DNA of 64,000 nucleotides, taken from Paenibacillus oryzae (lineage in GTDB: Bacteria; Bacillota; Bacilli; Paenibacillales; Paenibacillaceae). The stretch spans positions 33,530 to 97,529 of the forward strand of contig NZ_LYPA01000028.1 of NCBI RefSeq assembly GCF_001675045.1. The letters run 5' to 3'. The translations under genes and the position numbers were made by a program. Below are positions 1-8,382 of this stretch, piece after piece; position 1 is the stretch's first letter; each line of letters opens with the position of its first letter. The notes under the pieces are model-generated. The model saw only the letters and a program-made list of their open reading frames with translations, searched no databases and was not told the DNA's origin.

Positions 1-1685
1 ACCTCGACAAAAGGCTGAGCGATTACAGCGAGGAAGAACTGCAACAGCTGCTCTACGGCAAAGCCAAAAAAGTGCAAATGGATTTTGCAGGTAAAGCGAT
101 GAATATAACGGTTGAAGGCGTTATTGAAAAGTTTACGAACAAATACATTAAGCAGGACATCAAAGCAAAGTCGGAGCGTACGCAAAAGGCCGTTGCGCCG
201 TTTATTACCGAAGGGCCCTGCAGCAGCTGCAAAGGAGCGCGATTAAGCCAAACAACGCTTGGCTGCCGTATTAACGGATTTAACATCGCGGAGATGTCTT
301 CCATGGAGGTTGGCAGCTTGATCCGGGTTATTCAAGAGATTGAACATCCCGCTGCCGCTCCGGTCATCAAGGCGCTTGCCGAGCGGCTCCAGCATTTGGT
401 GGATATCGGCCTGGACTATTTGACGCTCGACCGCGAGACCAGTACATTGTCGGGAGGAGAGTCGCAGCGGGTAAAGATGGTCAAACATCTGAGCGGCAGT
501 CTGGTGGATGTCACCTATATCTTTGACGAACCTAGCGTAGGCCTGCATCCCCGAGACGTTCACCGTCTGAACGAATTGCTGCTGAAGCTGCGTGACAAAG
601 GAAATACGGTTATTGTGGTGGAGCATGATCCTGACGTTATCAAGGTTGCTGATCATATTGTTGATGTTGGCCCTCACGCCGGAAGCCGAGGCGGTCTTGT
701 CGTCTATGAAGGCACCTATCAGGGGTTATTGGAATCCGGTACGCTGACGGGCAATCATATGAAGCTGCCGCTTCAATTGAAGCCTGAATACAGGAAGCCG
801 ACGGGCACGCTCCCCATCCATAACGCGACGCTGCATAACTTGCAGGACGTAAACGTTGACGTGCCGCAAGGCGTGTTAACTGTAGTGACGGGCGTTGCCG
901 GCTCCGGCAAAAGCACACTGATCAACGAAGTATTTCTGAGCCGCCATCCAGACGCGATTGTCATCGACCAATCCGCAATCGGGGTATCGACACGATCCAA
1001 TCCTGCCACCTACACAGGTATTATGGATGATGTTCGCAAGGCGTTTGCTTCGGCCAACAAAGTAAACCAAGGCTTGTTCAGCTTTAATTCCAAGGGCGCA
1101 TGCGATAACTGCCAGGGCCTTGGAGTGGTCTATACGGACCTTGCTTTTCTGGATAGCGTCAAGCTGCCATGCGAGGTATGCGGCGGCAAACGTTTTAAGG
1201 AAGATGTGCTTGCCTATAAGCTAAACGGGAAGTCTATTGCGGATGTGCTGGCGATGACGGTTGAGCAAGCACTGGACTTTTTCCAGCTTAAAGAAGTCGT
1301 CCGCAAGCTTCAAGCGTTAAGCGACGTCGGCTTAAACTACATTACGCTTGGCCAGCCGCTGAGCACGCTTTCGGGAGGAGAGTGCCAGCGTATCAAGCTA
1401 GCCAGCGAGCTGCATAAGAAGGGCAGCATTTATGTTATGGACGAGCCTACGACGGGACTGCATATGTCGGATATCGGCTTGCTGATCGGTATTATGAATC
1501 GGCTGGTGGATGCAGGCAATACCGTAATCGTCATTGAGCATAATCTCACGGTCATCAGCCAAGCGGACTGGATTATCGACATGGGGCCAGACGGAGGCAG
1601 CAGAGGCGGAGAAGTCGTGTTCCAGGGCGTTCCTGAGGATATTATCTCTGCCGAGCAATCTATCACAAAAAGCTATCTGGTTTGA
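1..1685 (+). CDS. UvrA-like excinuclease ABC ATPase, 5'-truncated by window edge
   Basis: The reading frame is open from base 3, so the GTG at 72 is internal and the gene begins before the window. About 560 residues are visible. They contain an ABC signature LSGGESQR (nt 447-470) with Walker B IFDEPSVGLHP, then a second ATPase domain with Walker A GVAGSGKST (nt 888-917), signature LSGGECQR (about 1370-1390) and Walker B YVMDEPTTGLH. Zinc-type CxxC pairs are present: CSSC, then CDNC...CEVC about 20 residues apart. This two-half ABC layout is that of UvrA, the damage-recognition ATPase of nucleotide excision repair. It may be the UvrA-like class often linked to drug tolerance rather than housekeeping uvrA, because no uvrB is adjacent. 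Family assignment is firm; the subclass is inference. Confidence 0.93.
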   Translation, partial: LDKRLSDYSEEELQQLLYGKAKKVQMDFAGKAMNITVEGVIEKFTNKYIKQDIKAKSERTQKAVAPFITEGPCSSCKGARLSQTTLGCRINGFNIAEMSSMEVGSLIRVIQEIEHPAAAPVIKALAERLQHLVDIGLDYLTLDRETSTLSGGESQRVKMVKHLSGSLVDVTYIFDEPSVGLHPRDVHRLNELLLKLRDKGNTVIVVEHDPDVIKVADHIVDVGPHAGSRGGLVVYEGTYQGLLESGTLTGNHMKLPLQLKPEYRKPTGTLPIHNATLHNLQDVNVDVPQGVLTVVTGVAGSGKSTLINEVFLSRHPDAIVIDQSAIGVSTRSNPATYTGIMDDVRKAFASANKVNQGLFSFNSKGACDNCQGLGVVYTDLAFLDSVKLPCEVCGGKRFKEDVLAYKLNGKSIADVLAMTVEQALDFFQLKEVVRKLQALSDVGLNYITLGQPLSTLSGGECQRIKLASELHKKGSIYVMDEPTTGLHMSDIGLLIGIMNRLVDAGNTVIVIEHNLTVISQADWIIDMGPDGGSRGGEVVFQGVPEDIISAEQSITKSYLV

Positions 1686-1845
1686 GGCCGTTGCCAAGCT
1701 CCTGCCTTGCAGGCACAAAAAGGGAATTAGGTTGTACAGCCAAATGATTTCCCAGCTGCAGGGCTGGCGCGAGGTTATGCTTACATACATTTTGGAGAGG
1801 CTGCAAGACTAGAGCATCAATCGCTTTGTCAGTGCTTTATTGTGA

Positions 1846-2460
1846 TTATGCAGATGCTCCCCGCAAGAAGATGCTTACAATTTCTTTGGCCAGCGCCTCA
1901 TTGGTAGTGTATTTTTGGAGCGCATCCTTTCGGTTGCCTAACATCAGCATCGCGGAAAAGGTATGGGCCAGCAGCATGGGGTCGTTGGACCGAAACATAT
2001 CGTTGTCCATAGCTGCCTGAAATTGATCCGCCAAAACCTGGTAAATATGATGCTCTGCTAATCTGATTTCCCGTATTTGCTCCTCGTTTAAAAATGGCTC
2101 CGCCTCTCTAAGCATCGTTTCGATTTCGGCATGGGGATTGGTTAATCGCGCTTCCGCAACAGAAACCAGCCCCGCCTCCAGATGCTCGGCATCCTCCAGT
2201 ATACGGGCGATATGCTGGTGTACATTATTCAGAACGGAAGTAACCGCCACTTTAAATAATTCCGGTTTGCTGGAGAAATGATAATAAATGGCCGGTTTGG
2301 ATACATGACAGGCTTCGGCGATTTGGTGCAGCGAAACCGGCTCATAGCCGTATTCCATAAAACGTTTGGAAGCCGTCTGAATAATCATCTCCTGAATGGG
2401 CGGATCGTCCTTTGTATGCCTGGGTCTGCCTGGCGCACGTTGCGTTTGGTTTTTCATCAT
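1846..2460 (-). CDS. TetR/AcrR family transcriptional regulator
   Basis: A 204-residue protein with an N-terminal helix-turn-helix (SLHQIAEACHVSKPAIYYHF, about residues 42-61) typical of TetR repressors; the C-terminal ligand domain is not recognisable by eye. It is divergent from the CtaA-like gene. An 18-bp inverted repeat, ATTTACC-TTCC-GGTAAAT, lies exactly between the -35 and -10 boxes of the ctaA promoter (2515-2543), so the simplest reading is that this protein represses the heme A synthase gene and perhaps itself. The ligand is unknown. Confidence 0.9.
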   Translation of the reverse strand: MMKNQTQRAPGRPRHTKDDPPIQEMIIQTASKRFMEYGYEPVSLHQIAEACHVSKPAIYYHFSSKPELFKVAVTSVLNNVHQHIARILEDAEHLEAGLVSVAEARLTNPHAEIETMLREAEPFLNEEQIREIRLAEHHIYQVLADQFQAAMDNDMFRSNDPMLLAHTFSAMLMLGNRKDALQKYTTNEALAKEIVSIFLRGASA

Positions 2461-2514
2461 AACTCTACCTCCATGAATATTTTATGACATCTTGTCTTTT
2501 TTATCAAAAACGCC

Positions 2515-2543
2515 TTGTAAATTTACCTTCCGGTAAATATAAT
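2515..2543 (+). promoter_or_regulatory. sigma-A promoter with TetR-type operator filling the spacer
   Basis: -35 TTGTAA (2515-2520) and -10 TATAAT (2538-2543) are separated by exactly 17 bp. The palindrome ATTTACC-TTCC-GGTAAAT (2521-2538) occupies that spacer and its last base overlaps the -10. Transcription would begin near 2550, which excludes the ATG at 2547 as the start codon of the next gene. Confidence 0.8.
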
Positions 2544-2615
2544 TTAATGGAATCATTCCTATTCGACAAGGATAATATGATGGAGTCAACAAAAATGCGG
2601 GCAGGTGGACACAAT

Positions 2616-3557
2616 TTGAGAAAAATCGTTACATTGAAATGGCTTAGCTATGCCACAACGTTATTTATGTTTTTTGCGACATTTGGCGGAGGGATCGTCA
2701 CTCGGACGGAGTCCGGTTTGGGCTGCGGCACCGAATGGCCGTTATGTCACGGGAAGTTTGTTCCCGCTCATACGCTTGCTTCCCTTATCGAATATACGCA
2801 TCGGCTGGTCAGTACAACGGCGGGTATTTTGGCCGTAGCTGCGTTTATCGCTTTCCTGGTGTATTTCAAGCATCGAAGGGATCTGCAGATTTTTGCGGGG
2901 TTAACGCTGATTTTTGTTATTATTCAAGGCGCGATGGGGGCATTGGCGGTTGTTTTCTCCCAATCTCCGCCTGTGATGGCGCTCCATTTGGGCTTTGCTT
3001 TTATCGCGCTGGCCAGCTCATTAATGACGAGTCTCGGAGCGAGGCAGGAGCAGAGGATGGGGGGGCTTGCAAAGTTCAACCAGATGCCAAGGACAAACAA
3101 AGCCTTTCGCAATTTTGTATGGTTCTTGACCGTCTATTCGTATCTGGTCGTCTACACTGGCGCTTTTGTCAGCCATACTAATTCGGCCGGCTCATGTACC
3201 GGATTGTTTTGCACAGGAGGGGCCTTGCCGGAGCTGGCAAGCGGGATTCGAATCGAAATGATTCACCGTTTAGCCGGAATGCTGCTCCTTGTTCTGATCA
3301 TTGTCCTTTTTGCGTGGATTTATAAAAGCTTCAAAAGCAACCGGGAATTGGTGCTGCAAGCCAATTATGCAATTGCGCTTATTTTGTTCCAGATCCTTAC
3401 CGGCGTTGCCATGCTGTTTACGCTTGAGCGCCCGGACGTCTATATGTTTGTTGTGCTTGCTCATATGACCGCGATTGCCGTGTTGTTCGGCATGTTGACC
3501 TATATGAGCTACCTCGTCTGGAGGCTGTCAAAATCAGCAGAACTCGGTCAAAACTAA
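2616..3557 (+). CDS. ctaA: CtaA/COX15-family heme A synthase
   Basis: Integral membrane enzyme family that oxidises the C8 methyl of heme O to give heme A for cytochrome oxidases. From TTG 2616 (AGGTGG seven bases upstream) the protein has 313 residues, close to the roughly 306 of the Bacillus enzyme, and its N terminus aligns in length with that family. The hallmark residues are present: the Cys pair in ESGLGCGTEWPLCHG, Glu and His in IEYTHR (about 59-63), His in ALHLGF (about 124), a second Cys pair in SCTGLFC, His in MIHRLAG (about 217) and His in LAHMT (about 284). In-frame ATGs at 2577, 2580 and 2595 are possible alternative starts. No cytochrome oxidase genes are nearby, so this may be a second, TetR-regulated copy. 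Confidence 0.9.
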   Translation: MRKIVTLKWLSYATTLFMFFATFGGGIVTRTESGLGCGTEWPLCHGKFVPAHTLASLIEYTHRLVSTTAGILAVAAFIAFLVYFKHRRDLQIFAGLTLIFVIIQGAMGALAVVFSQSPPVMALHLGFAFIALASSLMTSLGARQEQRMGGLAKFNQMPRTNKAFRNFVWFLTVYSYLVVYTGAFVSHTNSAGSCTGLFCTGGALPELASGIRIEMIHRLAGMLLLVLIIVLFAWIYKSFKSNRELVLQANYAIALILFQILTGVAMLFTLERPDVYMFVVLAHMTAIAVLFGMLTYMSYLVWRLSKSAELGQN

Positions 3558-3587
3558 TTTGCAGCAACCCAAAAGGAGAATATCCCT

Positions 3588-4352
3588 GTGGCAAAGACAA
3601 AACGAAAAAACATATGGCTGCGCATCTTGTTATGGGGCTTCCTGTTAATCGCACTTATTGTTGGCGGCGCACTTCTGTATCTCGGCTCCCAGACATACAG
3701 TCCCTCCACTAAAGCGGAAGCAGCTATGCAAGGCAATAGCGACGTTACCGTAACCAAGGTGAAAAACGGGTACAAATTTGAAGCCTCCGATGGAGCGACC
3801 GTTCAGCCCAACGTTATTTTTTATCCCGGAGGTTTGGTTAAGCCGGAAAGCTATTCGCCGTTTGCAAACGAGCTTGCTCAGCTTGGACATCGGGTTTATA
3901 TTGCGAAAATGCCGCTAAACCTGGCTATATTCGGTCAAAACAAGGCGGATGCCTTTATAAAGGAGCACCCTGATGAAGCTTATGTCATCGGCGGACATTC
4001 ACTGGGCGGGGCATTTGCCGCCAGATACGCAAATCAGCATAGCGATAAGCTGGTCGGCGTCTATTTCCTTGCTTCCTATGCCGATGACGGAGGGACGTTA
4101 GCGGATACGAATCTTTCTGCGCTGCAATTGACGGGTTCCGCGGATGGCGTTCTAAACTGGGAGGAATGGGAGAGGACCAAAGCTAATTTGCCGGCAAATA
4201 CGGAATATGTCTCCATTGAAGGCGGCAACCACGGACAATTTGGTTCGTATGGACATCAAAAGGGTGATAACGAGCCGCAGATTGGTGAGGCGGAGCAGTT
4301 GGAAAACATCATTAACGCTATGCAGCAATGGATGGAGCAATTAAGCAAATAA
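3588..4352 (+). CDS. membrane-anchored alpha/beta hydrolase
   Basis: A 254-residue protein starting at GTG 3588 with AAAGGAGAA eight bases upstream. Residues about 10-30 form one hydrophobic anchor after a KTKRK basic start, so the catalytic domain should lie outside the membrane. The nucleophile elbow GGHSLGG (about residue 135) is clear, with candidate Asp in GSADGVL and candidate His in GGNHGQFGSYG. The fold resembles the dienelactone-hydrolase-like group of alpha/beta hydrolases; substrate unknown. It follows the ctaA-like gene by 30 bases and may be co-transcribed. Confidence 0.85.
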   Translation: MAKTKRKNIWLRILLWGFLLIALIVGGALLYLGSQTYSPSTKAEAAMQGNSDVTVTKVKNGYKFEASDGATVQPNVIFYPGGLVKPESYSPFANELAQLGHRVYIAKMPLNLAIFGQNKADAFIKEHPDEAYVIGGHSLGGAFAARYANQHSDKLVGVYFLASYADDGGTLADTNLSALQLTGSADGVLNWEEWERTKANLPANTEYVSIEGGNHGQFGSYGHQKGDNEPQIGEAEQLENIINAMQQWMEQLSK

Positions 4353-4388
4353 TGGAGCTGCGAGAATGCTTCGTAAAATGAATGTACG

Positions 4389-4428
4389 AAAGGCCCGAGC
4401 CTGTTGAATGCAGCAAGCTTGGGCCTTT
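4389..4428. terminator. bidirectional terminator hairpin
   Basis: AAAGGCCCGAGC (4389-4400) pairs with GCTTGGGCCTTT (4417-4428), 12 bp with one G-U pair. A-rich and T-rich flanks on both sides suit the convergent hydrolase (+) and EamA exporter (-). Confidence 0.75.
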
Positions 4429-4467
4429 AATTTGTCTACAAAATGTCTGGCAATGTCTGCCGCTTGT

Positions 4468-5409
4468 TCACGAGGCTTTTTGGACATCCCCGTTTTGTAT
4501 CGTATTCACATTTCGTTTTGCTGTAGTGCTTTTCAGCCAGAAGTACATCCCCATCCCTAGCAAAGTCAACAGCCCGCCCGCCCACTGGAAACGGGAAACG
4601 GATTCCCCAAGCAAAACAAAGGCCAAAAGAATGGCGATGACCGGTTCTCCGATAATACCGACCGAAACGGTAGTGGCTCCAACTGATTTAAGCAGGATAT
4701 TAAAAATGTATTGACCAAGCACCGTCGGGATGATGGCTAGCAACAGGAAATATATCCAATGCGATGCTTCATATTGAATCAGCGGCTGCTTATTGACTAC
4801 ATTGTAGATCAGCAAAACAAAACCGCCAATGGAAAACACAACAACGCTATACAGTTTGGCATCCAGCTTGCGGCTCACCTTTTGCCCTGCAAGCATATAA
4901 GCCGAAACCATCAGCGTCCCGACAAGCGACAAACCATCTCCGATCAACGCCTCGCGAGATATGCCGATATCCCCCCATGCTATAATGACCGAGCCCAATA
5001 AAGCCGCCAGCATACAAGCGATAGTTAGCGGACCGGCTTTTTCTTTAAACATAAAATAAGACCCGGCCATGACAAAAAGAGGCTGTAGCGTCAGAATCAC
5101 CATGGAGCTGGCAACCGATGTATGAACCAATGACTCCATCCAGAATAGAAAATGCAAGCCGATAAAGACTCCCGCCAAAATAACAGTAAGCCAATCTCTT
5201 TTGCCCATTTCCAGCGAAGTGAGCTTACTCCAAGAGACAAAAGGAAGCATGATAAGGACGGTAATAAACAACCGGTACATTCCCGCCACGGAGGTGGGCG
5301 TTTCCGAAAAAAACTTGATTAGGATAGAAGAAATGGAAACAGACAAAATGCTAATAAAAAGCAAAAAATAAGGATGAAGAGATAAACCCGGCTGCTGCTG
5401 CTTAAACAT
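4468..5409 (-). CDS. EamA/DMT-family transporter
   Basis: A 313-residue, highly hydrophobic protein with about ten predicted transmembrane segments in two repeated EamA halves, typical of drug/metabolite exporters (RhaT/YdcZ type). The start at 5409 (MFKQQQPG) is chosen because AGGAGG lies four bases upstream; the upstream in-frame ATG at 5442 lacks this. A promoter TTGCAC-18-GATAAT reads leftwards from 5506 to 5477. The substrate cannot be inferred. It is divergent from an AraC regulator that could control it. Confidence 0.88.
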   Translation of the reverse strand: MFKQQQPGLSLHPYFLLFISILSVSISSILIKFFSETPTSVAGMYRLFITVLIMLPFVSWSKLTSLEMGKRDWLTVILAGVFIGLHFLFWMESLVHTSVASSMVILTLQPLFVMAGSYFMFKEKAGPLTIACMLAALLGSVIIAWGDIGISREALIGDGLSLVGTLMVSAYMLAGQKVSRKLDAKLYSVVVFSIGGFVLLIYNVVNKQPLIQYEASHWIYFLLLAIIPTVLGQYIFNILLKSVGATTVSVGIIGEPVIAILLAFVLLGESVSRFQWAGGLLTLLGMGMYFWLKSTTAKRNVNTIQNGDVQKAS

Positions 5410-5476
5410 GTTTCCTCCTGGATGCCTGACAATTCTAAGCATAGGTTAGATTTGGAATTTCAAAACCAAATATAAT

Positions 5477-5506
5477 ATTATCACCGGACTTTTCTTTTTT
5501 GTGCAA
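5477..5506 (-). promoter_or_regulatory. promoter of the EamA exporter gene
   Basis: On the minus strand -35 TTGCAC (5506-5501) and -10 GATAAT (5482-5477) are 18 bp apart. It lies in the short divergent region shared with the AraC gene. Confidence 0.5.
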
Positions 5507-5555
5507 TAATATCTTTATATTCTATCGAAATATCGTCAGAATCGAGGCGTCTTTT

Positions 5556-6452
5556 TTGAAGAAGGAACTGCATGAAGCCATTCAATATCCCGATCGCTCG
5601 TTTCCCTTTATCATGTATACCCATACCCTGCAGGAAACGGTCCCCAAGGGAAGGGGATTTAACGATTTGCATTGGCACGAGGAGCTGCAAATCACTCTCG
5701 CGACAAAGGGCAGGATGAATATCCAAGTCAACGGTATTGATCATGTTTTGGAAACGGGCGAAGCCATTATCCTGAACAAAGGCGTGCTGCATATCGTTAC
5801 GCAGCTTTCTCCCGACGGCCAATATGTCAGCATAAACTTTCCGGAGAAGCTGCTCGCCTTTTATTCCGAAAGCGTCATGGAGCAGCATTATGTGCTTCCA
5901 TATACCAACTCCAATTTTGTAGCCTATGTTGTAAAGGACGTTTCCCCTTGGCACAAAGGAATCCTTGGCCTGCTTTGGGAGGTGAAAAATATATTTGACG
6001 CTCCTAAAACCTGGGGATGGGAATACGAGGTTTCCGTATTGGCCGTTAAGCTATGGCTGCTGTTTATCAGGAACGTCTCCTTATCGACCGAGGAAACCTC
6101 CTCGCCATACAATAAGCTGCAGCAAGAGAGGCTTCAGCTAATGCTGAGCTACATTCATCAGCATTACAGCCAGCCCGTTTCACTTAAGGCAATAGCCGAT
6201 GCGGCGCATGTAAGCGTATCTGAATGTACACGCAGCTTCAAGAAAACAATTCGAATGACGCCCTACGATTATCTGATCACCTACCGGATCAAAAAAAGCT
6301 GCGATTTCTTGCTGTCCAGCGACCGCACAATTACAGAAATCGCTGAGCTTGTTGGCTTCAATCATGTTAACCACTTTATTCAGTCATTCAAAAAACAGCA
6401 TCATCAAACGCCCCGGGCATACAGGAAAATAAGAAACGAACCTGCTACTTAG
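5556..6452 (+). CDS. AraC-family regulator with N-terminal cupin domain
   Basis: A 298-residue protein from TTG 5556, with GAGG (5544-5547) eight bases upstream; the longer frame from 5499 has no clear ribosome site. The N-terminal half contains a cupin-like sensor (DLHWHEELQI, then a GEAIILNKGVLH turn). The C-terminal roughly 100 residues carry the double helix-turn-helix of AraC proteins, ending with FNHVNHFIQSFKKQHHQTPRAYRK-like spacing. Its position opposite the EamA exporter suggests local regulation; the effector is unknown. Confidence 0.88.
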   Translation: MKKELHEAIQYPDRSFPFIMYTHTLQETVPKGRGFNDLHWHEELQITLATKGRMNIQVNGIDHVLETGEAIILNKGVLHIVTQLSPDGQYVSINFPEKLLAFYSESVMEQHYVLPYTNSNFVAYVVKDVSPWHKGILGLLWEVKNIFDAPKTWGWEYEVSVLAVKLWLLFIRNVSLSTEETSSPYNKLQQERLQLMLSYIHQHYSQPVSLKAIADAAHVSVSECTRSFKKTIRMTPYDYLITYRIKKSCDFLLSSDRTITEIAELVGFNHVNHFIQSFKKQHHQTPRAYRKIRNEPAT

Positions 6453-6579
6453 GAAAAGGCGGAGGTGGAATATGAGGGGCCGCCGCTGGTGAAAAACGGC
6501 TTTAATTATTTATTACCTTTTAACGATAATCATTCATATGTTACAGTAGCTGCATAAGAAGCCGAAAGGAGTGGGGACT

Positions 6580-6642
6580 ATGAAAAACTTGATGATGAAG
6601 GTATGGGTTGTAAGTTGCGGTCCTCATGTTGTTGCGCGTTAA
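6580..6642 (+). CDS. 20-codon leader peptide upstream of rsgA-like gene
   Basis: ATG at 6580 follows an excellent ribosome site (AAAGGAG, 6565-6571, eight-base spacing). The peptide begins MKNLMMKVWV and ends CGPHVVAR before TAA at 6640-6642. Two intrinsic terminators follow before the next gene. A well-translated mini-ORF, then terminators, then a ribosome-associated GTPase gene is the arrangement of peptide-dependent attenuators. No peptide family was recognised; that it is a regulator is inference. Confidence 0.55.
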   Translation: MKNLMMKVWVVSCGPHVVAR

Positions 6643-6669
6643 GCTATTATTAAAGCTTATAAGTTAAGC

Positions 6670-6710
6670 GCCTCGGGGACCTCGTGTTTGATGTCTCCGG
6701 GGCTTTTCTG
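6670..6710 (+). terminator. terminator/attenuator 1 before rsgA-like gene
   Basis: GCCTCGGGGAC (6670-6680) pairs with GTCTCCGGGGC (6693-6703) over 11 bp including two G-U pairs, followed by TTTTCTGTGTCATTTTT. It begins 27 bases after the leader-peptide stop. Confidence 0.7.
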
Positions 6711-6733
6711 TGTCATTTTTGATGATGCCGTTC

Positions 6734-6768
6734 AAAAGCCGCCGGTCCTGCGATCGCGGCTTTTTGTG
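6734..6768 (+). terminator. terminator/attenuator 2 before rsgA-like gene
   Basis: A perfect 9-bp stem, AAAAGCCGC (6734-6742) with GCGGCTTTT (6756-6764), followed by more T. It is the second hairpin in tandem in the roughly 170-base leader between peptide and GTPase gene. Confidence 0.65.
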
Positions 6769-6813
6769 CTGCCGTTTTTTAAAACTTAACTTTTGATTTG
6801 GAGGAAATTTACC

Positions 6814-7842
6814 TTGAATTTAGTTGAACTAGGCTGGAACTCCAGTTATGAACAGCATTTTACCCCGTATCGGGAGCGTGGATATTCGGTCGGCCGCGTC
6901 GTCAGGGAGCATCGTCACTATTTTCAAATTGCCGCTGAAGGCGGGGAGGTGCTTGGCGAGGTATCCGGAAAAATGAGGTTTGATGCGCTGGAGCGGGCCG
7001 ACTTGCCTGCTGTAGGAGATTGGGTCGCTTTGAAGCATCAAGACGGCAGAGGCATTATTCACGCTGTTTTGCCAAGAAAAAGCAAGTTTTCTAGAAATAC
7101 AGCGGGGGCAACCTCGGATGAACAAATAGTGGCCGCCAATATCGATACGGCTTTTCTGGTGATGGCGCTGCATCAGGATTACAATCTGCGAAGGCTGGAG
7201 CGATATTTGCTATTGGCATGGGATAGCGGAGCAACGCCGGTTATTGTGCTGAGCAAAATCGACCTTTGCGATAATGCGGAAGAGAGGATTGCGGAGGTGG
7301 AGGGGATAGCCCCTGGCGTTCCCATCCATGCAATAAGCGCGCTCCACACGCAAGGCTTGCAGGAGCTTCAGCCATACCTGGGCCAAGGGCATACGGCTGC
7401 ATTAATCGGTTCCTCAGGCGTGGGCAAATCAACGCTTATTAACGCGCTCTCAGGCAGCGAGCTTCAACGCGTCAATGACATTAGATTGTCGGACGGGCGG
7501 GGCAAACATACGACCACACACCGCGAATTGATTGTTTTGCCCACAGGCGGCATCATAATTGACACGCCAGGCATGCGTGAAATCCAGCTTAATGCTTCGG
7601 ATGAAGGGTTAAGCTCGGCTTTCGAGGATATTGAACAGCTTATGGAGCAATGCCGCTACCGTGATTGCAAACATAATGGAGAGCCGGGCTGCGCCATAAA
7701 GTCGGCCCTGGCAGCCAGCGAGCTTGATCGCAGCCGCTACGATAACTACCTCAAAATGGAGAGGGAGCTGGCTTATGCGGAACGGCGGGAAAATGAAAAG
7801 CTCAGAAGGGTTGATAAGGCATCTAAAAAGCTGCGGAAATAA
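6814..7842 (+). CDS. rsgA: RsgA/YloQ-type circularly permuted GTPase
   Basis: RsgA GTPases act in late maturation of the 30S ribosomal subunit. The 342-residue protein starts at TTG 6814 with TTGGAGG upstream. GTPase motifs appear in permuted order: G4 LSKIDL (about 146-151), G5 region SAL, then G1 GSSGVGKST (about 199-207) and G3 DTPGM (about 250). A C-terminal zinc motif CRYRDCKHNGEPGC follows. An N-terminal OB-like domain precedes the G domain. The gene stands alone here, not next to prkC/prpC as housekeeping rsgA usually is in Bacillus, so it may be a second copy. It is preceded by a leader peptide and two terminators, suggesting conditional expression when ribosomes are disturbed (inference). 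Confidence 0.9.
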   Translation: MNLVELGWNSSYEQHFTPYRERGYSVGRVVREHRHYFQIAAEGGEVLGEVSGKMRFDALERADLPAVGDWVALKHQDGRGIIHAVLPRKSKFSRNTAGATSDEQIVAANIDTAFLVMALHQDYNLRRLERYLLLAWDSGATPVIVLSKIDLCDNAEERIAEVEGIAPGVPIHAISALHTQGLQELQPYLGQGHTAALIGSSGVGKSTLINALSGSELQRVNDIRLSDGRGKHTTTHRELIVLPTGGIIIDTPGMREIQLNASDEGLSSAFEDIEQLMEQCRYRDCKHNGEPGCAIKSALAASELDRSRYDNYLKMERELAYAERRENEKLRRVDKASKKLRK

Positions 7843-7968
7843 GAAGTCCATACCCGGGTTTCCTTGTGTTGTGGGGAAATCCGGGGGGACCCGCTTGGCT
7901 GGGCTATTCTGTACTTAATGGAAGCGCCGATGGATTAGAAGGACGCAATCCATTTGTTAATTGCATAA

Positions 7969-7996
7969 AACATACATAATATATGTTATGTAAACT
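7969..7996 (+). other. dif-like XerC/XerD recombination site, copy 1
   Basis: It has an 11+6+11 layout: AACATACATAA / TATATG / TTATGTAAACT. The right arm equals the XerD arm of the Bacillus subtilis dif site as I recall it, and the 6-bp centre differs at one base. The arms are imperfect inverted repeats, 8 of 11. A second copy in the same orientation lies at 12451-12478. Confidence 0.6.
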
Positions 7997-8334
7997 TGAT
8001 TTTCGAGATCTATTCTTTGTACTCCCGATTCTTTCATATTAATCGGTCGGTAACCTTATTTTTCGACAATGATTTAACTATCCTATGAATTTGAGTTCTC
8101 CTCTGTTGGCATGTAAGGCAGTTTATTGAATGTCTTTGCTACCTCGATTTCAAGCTCCACACTCAAGTGCTGGAACAAGCTTTTCATTTAGGATTAGTCC
8201 CACCTCCCATAAGGGTTTATAGTACGACCATCGCCGACTTTACCTTAAAGAAGCTAAATGTCTTTACTAATTTGGTCAACTACGCAAGAGTCGAATTTTG
8301 ACGTTATTTTGAATCTATCGAACTATTACATATA

Positions 8335-8352
8335 AATACCAATATTGGTATT
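8335..8352. promoter_or_regulatory. perfect 18-bp palindrome, candidate operator
   Basis: AATACCAAT-ATTGGTATT is a perfect palindrome, 30 bases upstream of a possible small-peptide start at 8383. Such a site suits a dimeric regulator; which one is unknown. Confidence 0.45.
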
Positions 8353-8382
8353 GTATAGATGATAAAAGGGGTTCAATTTCCA

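Larger units (their letters stand above)
7843..8382. other. intergenic region holding a hairpin, dif-like site and palindrome
   Basis: No convincing gene was seen. An 11-bp hairpin, CCCGGGTTTCC (7853-7863) with GGAAATCCGGG (7875-7885), follows rsgA but has no T tract. The dif-like site is at 7969-7996 and an 18-bp palindrome at 8335-8352; both are listed separately. Base composition becomes AT-richer from about 7960. Confidence 0.6.

Noticed and set aside
72..74. GTG as the start of the UvrA-like gene
   Set aside because: The frame is open upstream to base 3 with UvrA-like sequence, so the gene is cut by the window edge.
2547..2549. ATG as start of the ctaA-like gene
   Set aside because: It would coincide with the expected transcription start and lies beside the -10 box.
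5481..5954. 157-codon minus-strand frame opposite the AraC gene
   Set aside because: It overlaps a coding region with AraC-type motifs and has no start signal.
6525..6534. GATAATCATT upstream of the leader peptide as a Fur box
   Set aside because: Only a half-site; the second half is absent, unlike the exact dyad at 48300.
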